Below are positions 1-8,760 of a stretch of 64,000 nt of DNA, in pieces. Every line of letters starts with the position of its first letter. Within the stretch, counting starts at the first letter, position 1. Both the position numbers and the translations under genes were made by a program. The stretch spans positions 1,116,001-1,180,000 of the forward strand of contig NC_020830.1 of assembly GCF_000152945.2 (NCBI RefSeq), in the 5' to 3' direction. A model generated the notes under the pieces. It worked only from the letters and a program-made list of their open reading frames with translations, had not been told where the DNA came from and ran no database searches. This DNA is from Polaribacter sp. MED152 (GTDB lineage: Bacteria; Bacteroidota; Bacteroidia; Flavobacteriales; Flavobacteriaceae).

Positions 1-1
1 A

Positions 2-607
2 AGTTGGAAAAGAAGAAATGCCTTCGATAAAAAAAGGTTAATACCTTCTGTAGCCATTTATGCTGGACTAAATACAGACATGGTTAATGATATTTACAAA
101 ACTGGAAGCATGTCTCCTAAAGCAGGTATCTTACTTCAAAATAATTTGAGCTCTGATTTTAATATTATAACCAATGTGTTTTATGACAAAATTGGAACTG
201 ATTTTGCTGAGTTTTCTTACATCTTAACTGGTACCATTAATATTAGCGACAGATGGTCTACATTTTTTGAAAATCAAACCATATTTCAAAAAGAACAAAC
301 AAACTCAAATTTAGGTACTGGATTAGCCTTTTTGTACAGTAGAAATTTACAAATAAATGCATCAGGAAGATTTTTGTTTGAAGGTAAATCTCAAGGCTTT
401 TTTGCAGGACTTGGAGTGTCTTATAGAATAGACAAGCATAAAGATAGTTTTAAGGAGTTAGATGAAAATGGTAAGGAAATAAAAGACTCACCAATTTCTG
501 AGTATAACAAAAGAAAGAATGGCTTTTTTAATAGGCTTTTTAGTATTTTTACCAAAGATAAAAGCAAGAAAAAAACTAGGAAAAGAGTAAAAAGAAAGAG
601 AAACTAA
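2..607 (+). CDS. Outer-membrane transporter-like protein, C-terminal part (truncated by window start)
   Basis: The reading frame is open to the left edge with no stop, so the first ATG at 80 is internal and the gene begins outside the window. The visible ~200 residues alternate short amphipathic beta-strand-like stretches (for example around the words NIITNVFYDKIGTDFAEFSY and GFFAGLGVSYRI), as in the phenol MetA-degradation/'transporter' beta-barrel family seen in flavobacteria. The last ~25 residues are extremely basic (KDKSKKKTRKRVKRKRN), an unusual tail after a barrel-like domain. The next gene follows 19 bases downstream. The family assignment is tentative; outer-membrane location is inferred from the strand pattern, as the signal peptide is not visible. 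Confidence 0.6.
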   Translation, partial: SWKRRNAFDKKRLIPSVAIYAGLNTDMVNDIYKTGSMSPKAGILLQNNLSSDFNIITNVFYDKIGTDFAEFSYILTGTINISDRWSTFFENQTIFQKEQTNSNLGTGLAFLYSRNLQINASGRFLFEGKSQGFFAGLGVSYRIDKHKDSFKELDENGKEIKDSPISEYNKRKNGFFNRLFSIFTKDKSKKKTRKRVKRKRN

Positions 608-626
608 TAAAAGTAAGCATCATTAA

Positions 627-1748
627 ATGATTAGCATAAAAGAAGTGACCACAAAAAGTGAAATGAAACAATTTGTTTTATTTCCTTTTTCTATTTATAA
701 GGATAATGATTATTGGGTACCACCAATAATAAAAGATGAAATTGCCAATTTTGATGCTAATAAAAATCCTGTTTTTAAAAATGCAGATGCTCGCTTTTTT
801 CTAGCCTATAAAAACAATAAAATTGTTGGTAGAGTAATTGCGATCATCAATTGGTATGAAGTTAATAAACAGAAAATAAAAAAAATGCGTTTTGGTTGGT
901 TTGATGTTATAGATGACATTGAAGTAACAAAAGTACTTTTAGAGAAAGTAAACGAAATAGGGAAGCAAAATAATTTAGATTATATAGAAGGTCCTGTAGG
1001 TTTTAATAATTTAGATAAAACAGGGGTTTTAATTGATGGTTTTAATCATATTGGCACTATGATTACTTGGTACAATCACCCTTATTACAAAGTACATTTA
1101 GAACAATTAGGTTTTGTAAAAGAAAAAGAATATTTAGAAAATAAGTTCAAATTTGAAAATGTAGATGGTACTTACTACAAACGCATTAGTAACATTATAC
1201 AAAGAAGATTTAAGCTAAAAGCTTTAGATTTTACAAAAACCAAAGATATTTTACCTTATGTTGATGAAATGTTCGAAGTTTTTGATGCAACCTATTCTAA
1301 GCTATCTACTTTTGTACCCATTTCTGATGCTCAAATAGCCTATTTTAAAAAGAAATACATCTCATTTATAAATCCTGAATATATAAAGTTTGTGGTTAAT
1401 GAAAATGAGAAATTAATTGCTTTTGCTATTGTAATGCCTTCTTTTTCTGAAGCCTTGCAAAAAATGAACGGAAAACTTTTTCCGTTCGGTTTTTTACGAT
1501 TACTAAATGCAAGAAAGCATTCTAAAGACGTTACTTTTTATTTAATAGGTGTACATCCAGACTATCAAAATAAAGGAGTAACTGCTGTAATTTTTGATCA
1601 ATATGCTACAACTTTTAAAGAAAAAGGTATTGTTAATTGTATTAGAACACCTGAGTTAGAAGATAATGAAGCCATCAAAAAAATATGGGAAAACTTTAAC
1701 CCCATCACTCACAAGCGCAGAAGAACTTACAGAAAAAATATCGTTTAA
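627..1748 (+). CDS. GNAT-like N-acetyltransferase family protein
   Basis: A 373-aa soluble protein with no signal peptide. The N-terminal half contains a long N-acyltransferase-like region (IVGRVIAIIN near residue 70). The C-terminal half carries the best GNAT signature, LIGVHPDYQNKGVTAVIFDQY at roughly residues 305-325, matching the acetyl-CoA pyrophosphate-binding motif A with a shortened Q/R-x-x-G-x-A/G loop. At ~370 residues it is about twice the size of a single GNAT domain, so two GNAT folds are plausible, as in the YghO-like proteins of Bacteroidota. The substrate is unknown. It sits in a same-strand run with rsmE 34 bases downstream, which gives no strong hint of its role. Confidence 0.7.
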   Translation: MISIKEVTTKSEMKQFVLFPFSIYKDNDYWVPPIIKDEIANFDANKNPVFKNADARFFLAYKNNKIVGRVIAIINWYEVNKQKIKKMRFGWFDVIDDIEVTKVLLEKVNEIGKQNNLDYIEGPVGFNNLDKTGVLIDGFNHIGTMITWYNHPYYKVHLEQLGFVKEKEYLENKFKFENVDGTYYKRISNIIQRRFKLKALDFTKTKDILPYVDEMFEVFDATYSKLSTFVPISDAQIAYFKKKYISFINPEYIKFVVNENEKLIAFAIVMPSFSEALQKMNGKLFPFGFLRLLNARKHSKDVTFYLIGVHPDYQNKGVTAVIFDQYATTFKEKGIVNCIRTPELEDNEAIKKIWENFNPITHKRRRTYRKNIV

Positions 1749-1782
1749 TTTTAGAAGATTAACTCCCTACAATTAAAATATT

Positions 1783-2490
1783 ATGCAACTATTTTACAAT
1801 GCTGAACTGATCAAAGAAACTACTCAAATTATTTTTGATAAAATAGAAAGTAGGCATATTGTAAAAGTGCTTAGAAAAAAAGAGGGTGACATCTTAAAAA
1901 TAACCAATGGTAAGAGTTATCTATTTGATGCCGAAATTACATTTGCAAGTGATAAAAAATGTATTGTACAAATTAAGTCTGCAACCGAAAAATTAAAACC
2001 TTGGCCTTACTATTTGCACATTGCAATTGCACCTACTAAAAACAATGATAGAACAGAATGGTTTTTAGAAAAAGCTACAGAAATAGGTATAGATGAAATT
2101 ACACCAATTATTTGCAGTAATTCAGAAAGACGAGTTGTAAAATTAGAACGATTTGAAAAGATTATTCAATCTGCCATGAAACAGTCACTAAAATTTACAC
2201 TTCCCAAGTTAAACAAAGCTATAAAGTTCAATGAATTTATTCAGCAAGACATACCAGGCTTAAAATGCATTGCGCATTGTGAAGATCAAGAAAAAAACTC
2301 TTTAAAATTAGTTGCAAAAAATACCGATAAAATTACCATACTTATTGGTCCTGAAGGAGACTTCTCTGTTGATGAAATTAAAAAAGCATTAAATGCAAAC
2401 TTTACACCAATTTCTTTAGGTGAAAGTAGATTAAGAACAGAAACTGCTGCATTAGTCGCTGTAAATACAATTTCTTTAGTACAAGAGTAA
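1783..2490 (+). CDS. rsmE: 16S rRNA (uracil-1498-N3)-methyltransferase RsmE
   Basis: A 235-aa SPOUT-class methyltransferase that methylates N3 of U1498 in helix 44 of 16S rRNA using S-adenosylmethionine. The C-terminal trefoil-knot signatures are plain: ILIGPEGDFSVDEI around residues 185-198, and LGESRLRTETAALVAV near 212-227, which builds the SAM pocket. The N-terminal PUA-like domain begins with the usual HIVKVLRKKEGD segment near residues 24-35. Length is normal for the family (about 235-250 aa). The GNAT gene precedes it by 34 bases and the DUF4159 gene follows after 39 bases. Confidence 0.95.
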   Translation: MQLFYNAELIKETTQIIFDKIESRHIVKVLRKKEGDILKITNGKSYLFDAEITFASDKKCIVQIKSATEKLKPWPYYLHIAIAPTKNNDRTEWFLEKATEIGIDEITPIICSNSERRVVKLERFEKIIQSAMKQSLKFTLPKLNKAIKFNEFIQQDIPGLKCIAHCEDQEKNSLKLVAKNTDKITILIGPEGDFSVDEIKKALNANFTPISLGESRLRTETAALVAVNTISLVQE

Positions 2491-2529
2491 AATCATTTTT
2501 GTTATCTTGCTTTTCTATTTAATTTAAAT

Positions 2530-3171
2530 ATGAAGCAACGCTTATTTTTACTTGCAACCATCTTAACATTTAGCATTTACGCTCAAGATGTTGCTATTTT
2601 AAAATATAATGGTGGTGGAGATTGGTATGCTAATCCAACAGCTATACCCAATTTAGTAGCTTTTACCAACCAAAATATAAAAACGAACATTTCTAAGAAT
2701 CCACAAACAGTGGCAGTAAACAGCAATGATATTTACAATTTTCCTATTCTGTTTCTAACAGGACATGGAAATGTATATTTTTCAGATGAAGAAACTTCTA
2801 ACCTTAGAAACTACCTAATTTCTGGAGGCTTTTTACATATTTCAGACAATTATGGTTTAGATAAATTTATTAGAAGAGAATTGAAAAAGGTATTTCCGTC
2901 TTTAGAATTTAAAGAAATTCCAAGCAATCATCCTATTTATAATCAGACCTTTAAATTTCCAAACGGAATTCCAAAAATTCATGAGCATGATAAAAAATCT
3001 GCGCAAGGTTTTGGACTGTTTTACGAAGGTAGACTTATCGTTTTTTATGATTATGAAACCGATTTAAGTGATGGTTGGGAAGATGAAATAATTCATAATA
3101 ATCCTAAAAAGGTAAGGGAAAAAGCTTTAAAAATGGGATCTAACATTATAGAATATGCTTTTACAAACTAG
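2530..3171 (+). CDS. DUF4159 domain-containing exported protein
   Basis: A 213-aa protein with a cleavable-looking signal peptide (MKQRLFLLATILTFSIYAQD, with AQD at the cleavage region). The mature part resembles DUF4159: it opens with VAILKYNGGGDWYANPTAIP and contains LFLTGHGNVYFSDEE and FLHISDNYGLDKFIRRE, the conserved glutamine-amidotransferase-like alpha/beta segments seen in this family across Bacteroidota. No enzymatic activity is established for the family. The downstream BASS-family gene starts inside its last codons (17-base overlap), so the two are likely translationally coupled. Periplasmic location is inferred from the signal peptide. Confidence 0.85.
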   Translation: MKQRLFLLATILTFSIYAQDVAILKYNGGGDWYANPTAIPNLVAFTNQNIKTNISKNPQTVAVNSNDIYNFPILFLTGHGNVYFSDEETSNLRNYLISGGFLHISDNYGLDKFIRRELKKVFPSLEFKEIPSNHPIYNQTFKFPNGIPKIHEHDKKSAQGFGLFYEGRLIVFYDYETDLSDGWEDEIIHNNPKKVREKALKMGSNIIEYAFTN

Positions 3172-4090
3172 TGCCAATATTAATATTGATGATATTAAAA
3201 TTAACTTCGATTCTAGTGGGTTATGGGTTTTAAATATTGCTATTGCCATTATAATGTTTGGTGTTGCACTAGCAATTACTGTAGATGATTTTAAGAGATT
3301 ACTAAAAAATCCAAAAATAGTTTTTGTTGGAGTCTTATCTCAATTCATACTCTTACCTCTGTTTACTTTTCTAGGTATTTTATTAATAAAGCCTCATCCT
3401 AGTTTTGCATTAGGAATGATGATGATTGCAGCTTGCCCAGGAGGAAATGTATCTAACTTTTTTAGCAAAATGGCGAAAGGAAATGCAGCGCTTTCTGTTA
3501 GTTTAACAGCATTTGCAACTTTAATTTGCATTTTTATGACACCCTTTAATTTACAATTTTGGGGTAGTTTGTATGAACCAACCAACGAAATATTAAAAAC
3601 GGTAGAACTAAACTGGGTTGATTTATTAAAATTAGTCTCATTGATTTTAGGAATTCCCTTGCTGTGTGGAATGCTCATAAAACATTACCATTCTGAAATG
3701 GCAGGTAAAATAGAGAAAGTTTTAAAACCATTATCTATGCTAGTATTTATCGCTTTAATTTTTATTGCCTTTTCACAAAATTTAGATGTCTTTGTAAATC
3801 ACATTCATCATGTTTTATTATTGGTGGTATTGCATAATATTTTTGCCTTTATTTTGGGTTATATTACAGCCAAAGCTTTCGGGTTAAACAAACAAGATTG
3901 TAAAACAATTTCAATGGAAACAGGAATTCAAAATGGTGGTCTTGGCTTGTTATTGATCTTTGGCTTTTTTGATGGTTTAGGAGGCATGGCTTTGCTGGCT
4001 GCTTTTTGGGGTATTTGGGATGTTTTCTCAGGAATGATTCTAGCTACCTATTGGGGTAGAGATAAAAAAGTATCTCTAAAAAAATCTTAA
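3155..4090 (+). CDS. Bile acid:sodium symporter (BASS) family transporter
   Basis: A 311-aa integral membrane protein with about nine hydrophobic helices. Family hallmarks include the core segment GMMMIAACPGGNVSNFFSK near residues 88-106 and ISMETGIQNGGLGLLLI near 250-266, which correspond to the two crossed unwound helices that form the Na+ and substrate sites in ASBT-type carriers. The substrate is not predictable; bacterial members move organic acids, pantoate-like compounds and similar anions. The start lies within the 3' end of the DUF4159 gene, and no other good start exists before the first helix. The 3' end overlaps a 10-bp stem-loop. Confidence 0.88.
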   Translation: MLLQTSANINIDDIKINFDSSGLWVLNIAIAIIMFGVALAITVDDFKRLLKNPKIVFVGVLSQFILLPLFTFLGILLIKPHPSFALGMMMIAACPGGNVSNFFSKMAKGNAALSVSLTAFATLICIFMTPFNLQFWGSLYEPTNEILKTVELNWVDLLKLVSLILGIPLLCGMLIKHYHSEMAGKIEKVLKPLSMLVFIALIFIAFSQNLDVFVNHIHHVLLLVVLHNIFAFILGYITAKAFGLNKQDCKTISMETGIQNGGLGLLLIFGFFDGLGGMALLAAFWGIWDVFSGMILATYWGRDKKVSLKKS

Positions 4091-4120
4091 GTGAGAATTA
4101 GGGAATGCTCCTCACTTAAG
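4086..4120 (+). terminator. Stem-loop at the 3' end of the BASS gene
   Basis: A perfect 10-bp inverted repeat (CTTAAGTGAG / CTCACTTAAG) with a 15-base loop. The left arm includes the stop codon of the BASS gene. It is followed by A-rich rather than T-rich sequence on the + strand, so it is not a textbook intrinsic terminator; it may be a 3'-end processing or stabilising hairpin. Confidence 0.4.
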
Positions 4121-4214
4121 AAAAAATGAATTGGGGGCATCAACTCTTGTTATTTAAATTTACAACTAAAGCTAGAAACTAATTATGACTTTTATCATGA
4201 TTTAAAAAATACTT

Positions 4215-5267
4215 ATGATTTTAAAAAAAATATGGTATAATTCAGTAAAACTATTCTTAAGAATAAGTTTGAACTTCTATGCTAAAGAAATTAAAATTAT
4301 TGGCAGAAAAAACATTCCTAAAAAAGGAGCCATTTTATTCGCAATAAATCATCCTAATGCATTGATGGACCCTTTGTTTGTTACTACATTTAATCCAAGA
4401 GAAAATCATTTTCTAGTTAGAGCAGATGTCTTTAAAAAACCATTAATAAAAAAAGCATTGGCTTCTTTAAATCTGATGCCAATTTATAGAATTAGAGATG
4501 GTAGAAAACAACTTTCTAATAACGAAGAAATATTCAATAAATGTTTTAATATTCTAGCCAAAGAACAAACCTTAATAATTTTTCCACAAGGAGGTCATTC
4601 AAGAGATAGAAATATTAAACCATTAAGTAAAGGTTTTACCAGAATTGTATTTGGTGCCTTAGAACAGAATAAAAATCTCGAAATTAGTGTTATTCCAACT
4701 GGAATTACCTATCAAAATTCATCTACTTATCCAAGTAAGGTTTGTGTTCAATTTGGTAAACCAATAAATTCTAGAAATATTTATGATAACAATGAAAAAG
4801 CGAAAGCCATAAATATTTTAAAAGAACAAGTGAGTCATCAATTAAAAAAATTGACGGTTCATATACCTGATGATGAAAAATATAAAGAAACATTGCAAAA
4901 ATTAAATGCGGCTAATGTAGATTTTACAGATGTTGAAAGTGTTAATAAAATGATTCAAAAGCAAGTTTTTCCTGAACCTATCAACAAAAAACAAAACTAT
5001 CTAAAACCATTATTTTATTTAATTCTTGCAAATAGTATCATCCCTTATTTTATTTGGAAAAAATTCTCAAAAAATATTGGCGAAATTGAATTTGTAGACA
5101 CTCTAAAATATGGTATAAATGTGGTCACTTTTCCATTATTTTATATCCTTCAAGCATTTATTATATCTTATTTTACACCATCAAAATATGCTATAATTTA
5201 TTTATTTGCATCAGTTCTGTTAGTTTATAGCTATACGAAATTAGCGCCTGTTAATGCAGAAAAATAG
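4215..5267 (+). CDS. 1-acyl-glycerol-3-phosphate/glycerol-phosphate acyltransferase-like (PlsC domain)
   Basis: A 350-aa membrane-associated acyltransferase that should transfer fatty acyl groups to a glycerolipid acceptor. The catalytic motif is NHPNALMDPLF near residues 50-60, where histidine and aspartate are separated by five residues (H-X5-D) rather than the four of classical PlsC. FPQGGHSRDRNI near 123-134 matches acyltransferase block III. Two hydrophobic helices near the C-terminus (about 263-280 and 298-345) anchor it. The H-X5-D spacing and the long C-terminal extension resemble the group that includes fungal Gpt2/Sct1-like acyltransferases. It is preceded by a 124-base gap and ends convergent with the GH3 gene. 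Confidence 0.8.
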   Translation: MILKKIWYNSVKLFLRISLNFYAKEIKIIGRKNIPKKGAILFAINHPNALMDPLFVTTFNPRENHFLVRADVFKKPLIKKALASLNLMPIYRIRDGRKQLSNNEEIFNKCFNILAKEQTLIIFPQGGHSRDRNIKPLSKGFTRIVFGALEQNKNLEISVIPTGITYQNSSTYPSKVCVQFGKPINSRNIYDNNEKAKAINILKEQVSHQLKKLTVHIPDDEKYKETLQKLNAANVDFTDVESVNKMIQKQVFPEPINKKQNYLKPLFYLILANSIIPYFIWKKFSKNIGEIEFVDTLKYGINVVTFPLFYILQAFIISYFTPSKYAIIYLFASVLLVYSYTKLAPVNAEK

Positions 5268-5308
5268 AATTCTGAAGATTAGATTAAGGTTTTAAAAATT
5301 AGTGAGTA

Positions 5309-8227
5309 TTAATCTAAAATAGCATCTTGAATAACTTGCTGAATATTAGTTCTCATATTCGATTTAATTAAACCTCTGTTACTCATATTAGGATAAGTTC
5401 TGTTAGATAAAAATACATATACAATTCCACTTTGTGGATCTGCCCAAGTATAAGTTCCTGTAAAACCAGAATGACCAAAACTTTCGTCTGAAACACAACC
5501 ACAAGTTGCTTCTACTTTCGGATTCAATTGTGGCTTATCAAAACCTAGACCCCTTCTTACTTTTTTATCTTCATAATAACGTGTATTAAACTTGTCTATA
5601 GTTTCTGACTTTAAATATCTTCTACCCCCATAAAATCCTTTTTGAAGATACATTTGCATAACCTTAGCAACATCATTTGCATTAGAAAACAAACCAGCAT
5701 GACCTGCTACACCTCCCAACATTGCAGCTCCCATATCATGAACATTTCCATGAATGACTTGATTTCTGTAATAATCGTCTTTTTCTGTTGGTATAATTTC
5801 AGATTTGTAAAACTTCTTCAAAGGCAAGTACGTCATTCTATCTGCACCCAAGGAGGCGTAAAACTCTTCATCTACTAACTTATTTAAAGGCTTATCATAT
5901 TTGTCTTCTAAAGCTTCTTTAAACAAATAATAGCCCAAATCACTATACTTGTAACCTTCTCTATCTCTCTGCTCTACCTCTTTTATAAATTTATAAATAC
6001 TGTCTTTATAAGAATGCTTTAAGTATAAATTTTCGGCTACTTTAACATCGTAATTTTTAGTTTTCCTTCTGCTGTAAAATTCTTCAGAATTTAAACCTGT
6101 TGTGCTATCTTGAGTTGCTTTATAAAAGGGAATCCAAGCTTTTAACCTAGCAATGTGAGATAAAATCTCTTTAACAGAAACATCTGCTTTATTTGTATTT
6201 TTAAAGCTTGGCAAAATTTCTTGTAAACTTGCAGAAAGCGGAATTTTCTCTTCTTCTTCAGCTTTCATAATTAATGGTAATGAGGCCAAAATTTTAGTTA
6301 ATGAAGCTAAATCATATACATCTGAATTCTGTACTTTTCTTTCTTGCTTTTCTGTATGATAGCCATAGCTTTTTTGCAGAAAAACCTTACCATTTCTCGC
6401 TGCCAATACTTGAAAACCAGGTGCCATTTTTTTTTCTAAAATAACATTTGCTAAACTGTCAATTTCTTTCAATTTTATAGAAGACATATTTACAGCTTCT
6501 GGAATTGTATATTCCATTCTGCTTAAACTATACGTTTGCAAACCAAAGCCCTCTTTAAAATCATCTTTAATTGAAACTGGTAATTTTCCATTAGCAGCAA
6601 AAGCACCAAAAAGCATTTGTGCAGAGAGCTCTTGAGCTTGTTTACTATTTTGATACGATACTACAATTGCCTCAATATTGGTAAAACTTTTAATTTGAAG
6701 TAAACTATAAGGACTTGCAAATACATCTAAAATAACTTCTTTTTCTCTCGCAATTTCTTGCAACCATACCAATTCTTTGCTTTTAAACTTGTAACTTTTC
6801 CATGGATGATTGTTTGACTTATGAAACCCAATAATAACCTTATTGTAAGGGTCTAATCTCTTTTTTAAATCGCTTAAGTTTGTGGCAGAAATAACATCTA
6901 TTTTTGTATAGTTTTTAAGCATTTTTAGAAAATCAACACCATTGGCATCACCCAATTTAACATAAGCTATTTTTTGTTTTTCTAAATTTGAGAAAGGAAT
7001 GCTTTGATTTTCATTTTTTATAAGTGTAATTGAATTTTTTAATAATTCTCTATGTAATAATTCATCTTCTACTCTATTTAAATCATTGCGTAAATTTTCT
7101 AAAACTACTGGCTGATAATTGTTTAAGCCCATCCAATATTTAGCCTTTAAAATTTTACGAACAGAAAAATTTAAGCGCTCTTCTGTAAGTGTATTTAGTA
7201 ATAGCGCTTGCTTAATAATATTTACAGTTGCTGGCACATCTTGTGGAATTAACAACATATCATTACCAGCTTGAATGGCTGCTAAATCTATTTCTGCAGA
7301 AGTTGCATAATCACTAGCGCCTTTCATATTTAAACCATCAGTAATAATTAAGCCATTAAAACCTAATTCTTGCTGCAACAAATTTGTAACCACATTTTTA
7401 GAAAGTGAAGTTGGTAAATTCGCATTAGATTCTAAACTAGGAATATTTAAATGCGCTGTCATTACACTACCTATTCCTGCATCAAAAATTTTCTTATAAG
7501 GATAAAGCTCTATAGAATCTAGCCTTGCTTTATCAAAATCTAGCAAAGGTAATGTGTGATGTGAATCTGCTGCTGTATCCCCATGACCTGGAAAATGTTT
7601 TCCATTAGCCATAACCTTATACTTTTGCATTCCTTGTGTAAAAGCAATTGCTTTTTGAGTTACATTTTCTTTACTCTCACCAAAAGAACGATTACCAATT
7701 ATAGGGTTTTCTGGGTTTACATTAACATCTAAAACTGGTGCAAAATTAATATGGATACCTAACCTTTGGCAATGTTGCCCTAAATGTTCGCCAAATTCTT
7801 TTACTAATGAATCATTTCTAATAGCACCTAAAGTCATGTTCCAAGGAAATCTATAAGTATCATCTAAACGCATATCTAAACCCCACTCACCATCAAAACC
7901 AATCATCAATGGCAACTTAGAAACTGCTTGATATTTGTTGTTTAATTCAGCTTGTTTCTGTGGAGTTCCTTGCATAAAAATTAAATTACCAACATGATAT
8001 TTAGTAATCATATTTGTAATAAAATCTTCGTGTTTTTGATCTAAATTAGAATAGGCTTGCACCATAAATAGCTGACCAATTTTTTCATCAATGGTCATGG
8101 AATTCATGATACTATCAACCCAAATTTCTTGGGCTTCATAATCATTAGTTAGTAAAGGATCTACTCTTTGCGATTGTGCTTGATAAGCAAAAACAATCAA
8201 AAATAATAGCACTATTCTTTTTCTCAT
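5309..8227 (-). CDS. Exported GH3 beta-N-acetylhexosaminidase fused to a class C beta-lactamase-like serine hydrolase
   Basis: A bifunctional-looking protein of 972 aa from the start at 8227, which gives a clean signal peptide (MRKRIVLLFLIVFAYQAQSQ); an upstream ATG at 8248 would add seven residues. The N-terminal GH3 domain has the NagZ signature KHFPGHGDTAADSHHTLP (about 210-227), whose His/Asp dyad is the usual acid/base, and the nucleophile region ITDGLNMKGA near residue 297. After a GH3 C-terminal alpha/beta domain comes a serine-hydrolase domain with SLTK (S-x-x-K, about 642-645) and a YSD motif near 761. Such fusions are known in Bacteroidota and are thought to act in the periplasm on peptidoglycan fragments. 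It is the last gene of a four-gene (-) run. Confidence 0.88.
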   Translation of the reverse strand: MRKRIVLLFLIVFAYQAQSQRVDPLLTNDYEAQEIWVDSIMNSMTIDEKIGQLFMVQAYSNLDQKHEDFITNMITKYHVGNLIFMQGTPQKQAELNNKYQAVSKLPLMIGFDGEWGLDMRLDDTYRFPWNMTLGAIRNDSLVKEFGEHLGQHCQRLGIHINFAPVLDVNVNPENPIIGNRSFGESKENVTQKAIAFTQGMQKYKVMANGKHFPGHGDTAADSHHTLPLLDFDKARLDSIELYPYKKIFDAGIGSVMTAHLNIPSLESNANLPTSLSKNVVTNLLQQELGFNGLIITDGLNMKGASDYATSAEIDLAAIQAGNDMLLIPQDVPATVNIIKQALLLNTLTEERLNFSVRKILKAKYWMGLNNYQPVVLENLRNDLNRVEDELLHRELLKNSITLIKNENQSIPFSNLEKQKIAYVKLGDANGVDFLKMLKNYTKIDVISATNLSDLKKRLDPYNKVIIGFHKSNNHPWKSYKFKSKELVWLQEIAREKEVILDVFASPYSLLQIKSFTNIEAIVVSYQNSKQAQELSAQMLFGAFAANGKLPVSIKDDFKEGFGLQTYSLSRMEYTIPEAVNMSSIKLKEIDSLANVILEKKMAPGFQVLAARNGKVFLQKSYGYHTEKQERKVQNSDVYDLASLTKILASLPLIMKAEEEEKIPLSASLQEILPSFKNTNKADVSVKEILSHIARLKAWIPFYKATQDSTTGLNSEEFYSRRKTKNYDVKVAENLYLKHSYKDSIYKFIKEVEQRDREGYKYSDLGYYLFKEALEDKYDKPLNKLVDEEFYASLGADRMTYLPLKKFYKSEIIPTEKDDYYRNQVIHGNVHDMGAAMLGGVAGHAGLFSNANDVAKVMQMYLQKGFYGGRRYLKSETIDKFNTRYYEDKKVRRGLGFDKPQLNPKVEATCGCVSDESFGHSGFTGTYTWADPQSGIVYVFLSNRTYPNMSNRGLIKSNMRTNIQQVIQDAILD

Positions 8228-8248
8228 ATTCTTTTTCAACTTCAACAT

Positions 8249-8734
8249 TTATACCAAAAAACGGTTATGCCAGCTATCTTTTGCTGGAACCTCCCAATTT
8301 TGTTCAAAATCTTCTTTTGTATTTACCATGTTATTAAATACAATAGTGTCTTTTGTTATTTTATTTTCTTTAGCATACTTCTGAAAATCAGATAGCTTCA
8401 CTAAATTAATGGTGTCATTATCTTTGAATGTTACATTCATTTTATCCATTAAATCAATATTTAAATCGTTCTGCAACTGCTGTACAAAATGCACAGAACT
8501 ATCTATAGAACAACCAGAAACATTGTTAAAACTTTCATCTACAGCCAATACTAAAAATTGATTGTATTTTATGGTGAACGATCCTTTTAAATTATCTCCA
8601 TGCCTTGTCCAAGAATTAATGAACTGCTGTGTTTTGGTCGATAAAAAATCAACTTCTTTATTTGTAAATTCTCTGTTTGCTTGATAAATCCAAACTCGAG
8701 CATTTTTCGGTAAATTTTTATATTCTGTAAACAT
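8249..8734 (-). CDS. Bacteroidota-conserved small protein (often mislabelled ABC transporter ATPase)
   Basis: A 161-aa soluble protein without signal peptide or membrane segment. It resembles a conserved Bacteroidota family that databases often name 'ABC transporter ATPase', but no Walker A, Walker B or ABC signature motif is present, so that name is not supported. Visible features are an aromatic-rich start (NARVWIYQANREFTNKEVDFL), a single conserved-looking cysteine in VSGCSIDSSVHFVQQL and an acidic C-terminal half. It is 26 bases from the exonuclease gene upstream, and its stop codon directly abuts the possible upstream ATG of the GH3 gene. The function is unknown. Confidence 0.7.
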   Translation of the reverse strand: MFTEYKNLPKNARVWIYQANREFTNKEVDFLSTKTQQFINSWTRHGDNLKGSFTIKYNQFLVLAVDESFNNVSGCSIDSSVHFVQQLQNDLNIDLMDKMNVTFKDNDTINLVKLSDFQKYAKENKITKDTIVFNNMVNTKEDFEQNWEVPAKDSWHNRFLV

Positions 8735-8760
8735 ATTTTTTGCTTATTAGAATTTCGCTA

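Noticed and set aside
5280..5316. Terminator between the acyltransferase and GH3 genes
   Set aside because: TAGATTAA / TTAATCTA is only an 8-bp, AT-only inverted repeat with a 21-base loop, too weak to call.
8249..8734. ABC transporter ATPase
   Set aside because: No Walker A, Walker B or ABC signature motif is present; the name used for this family in databases is not supported by the sequence.
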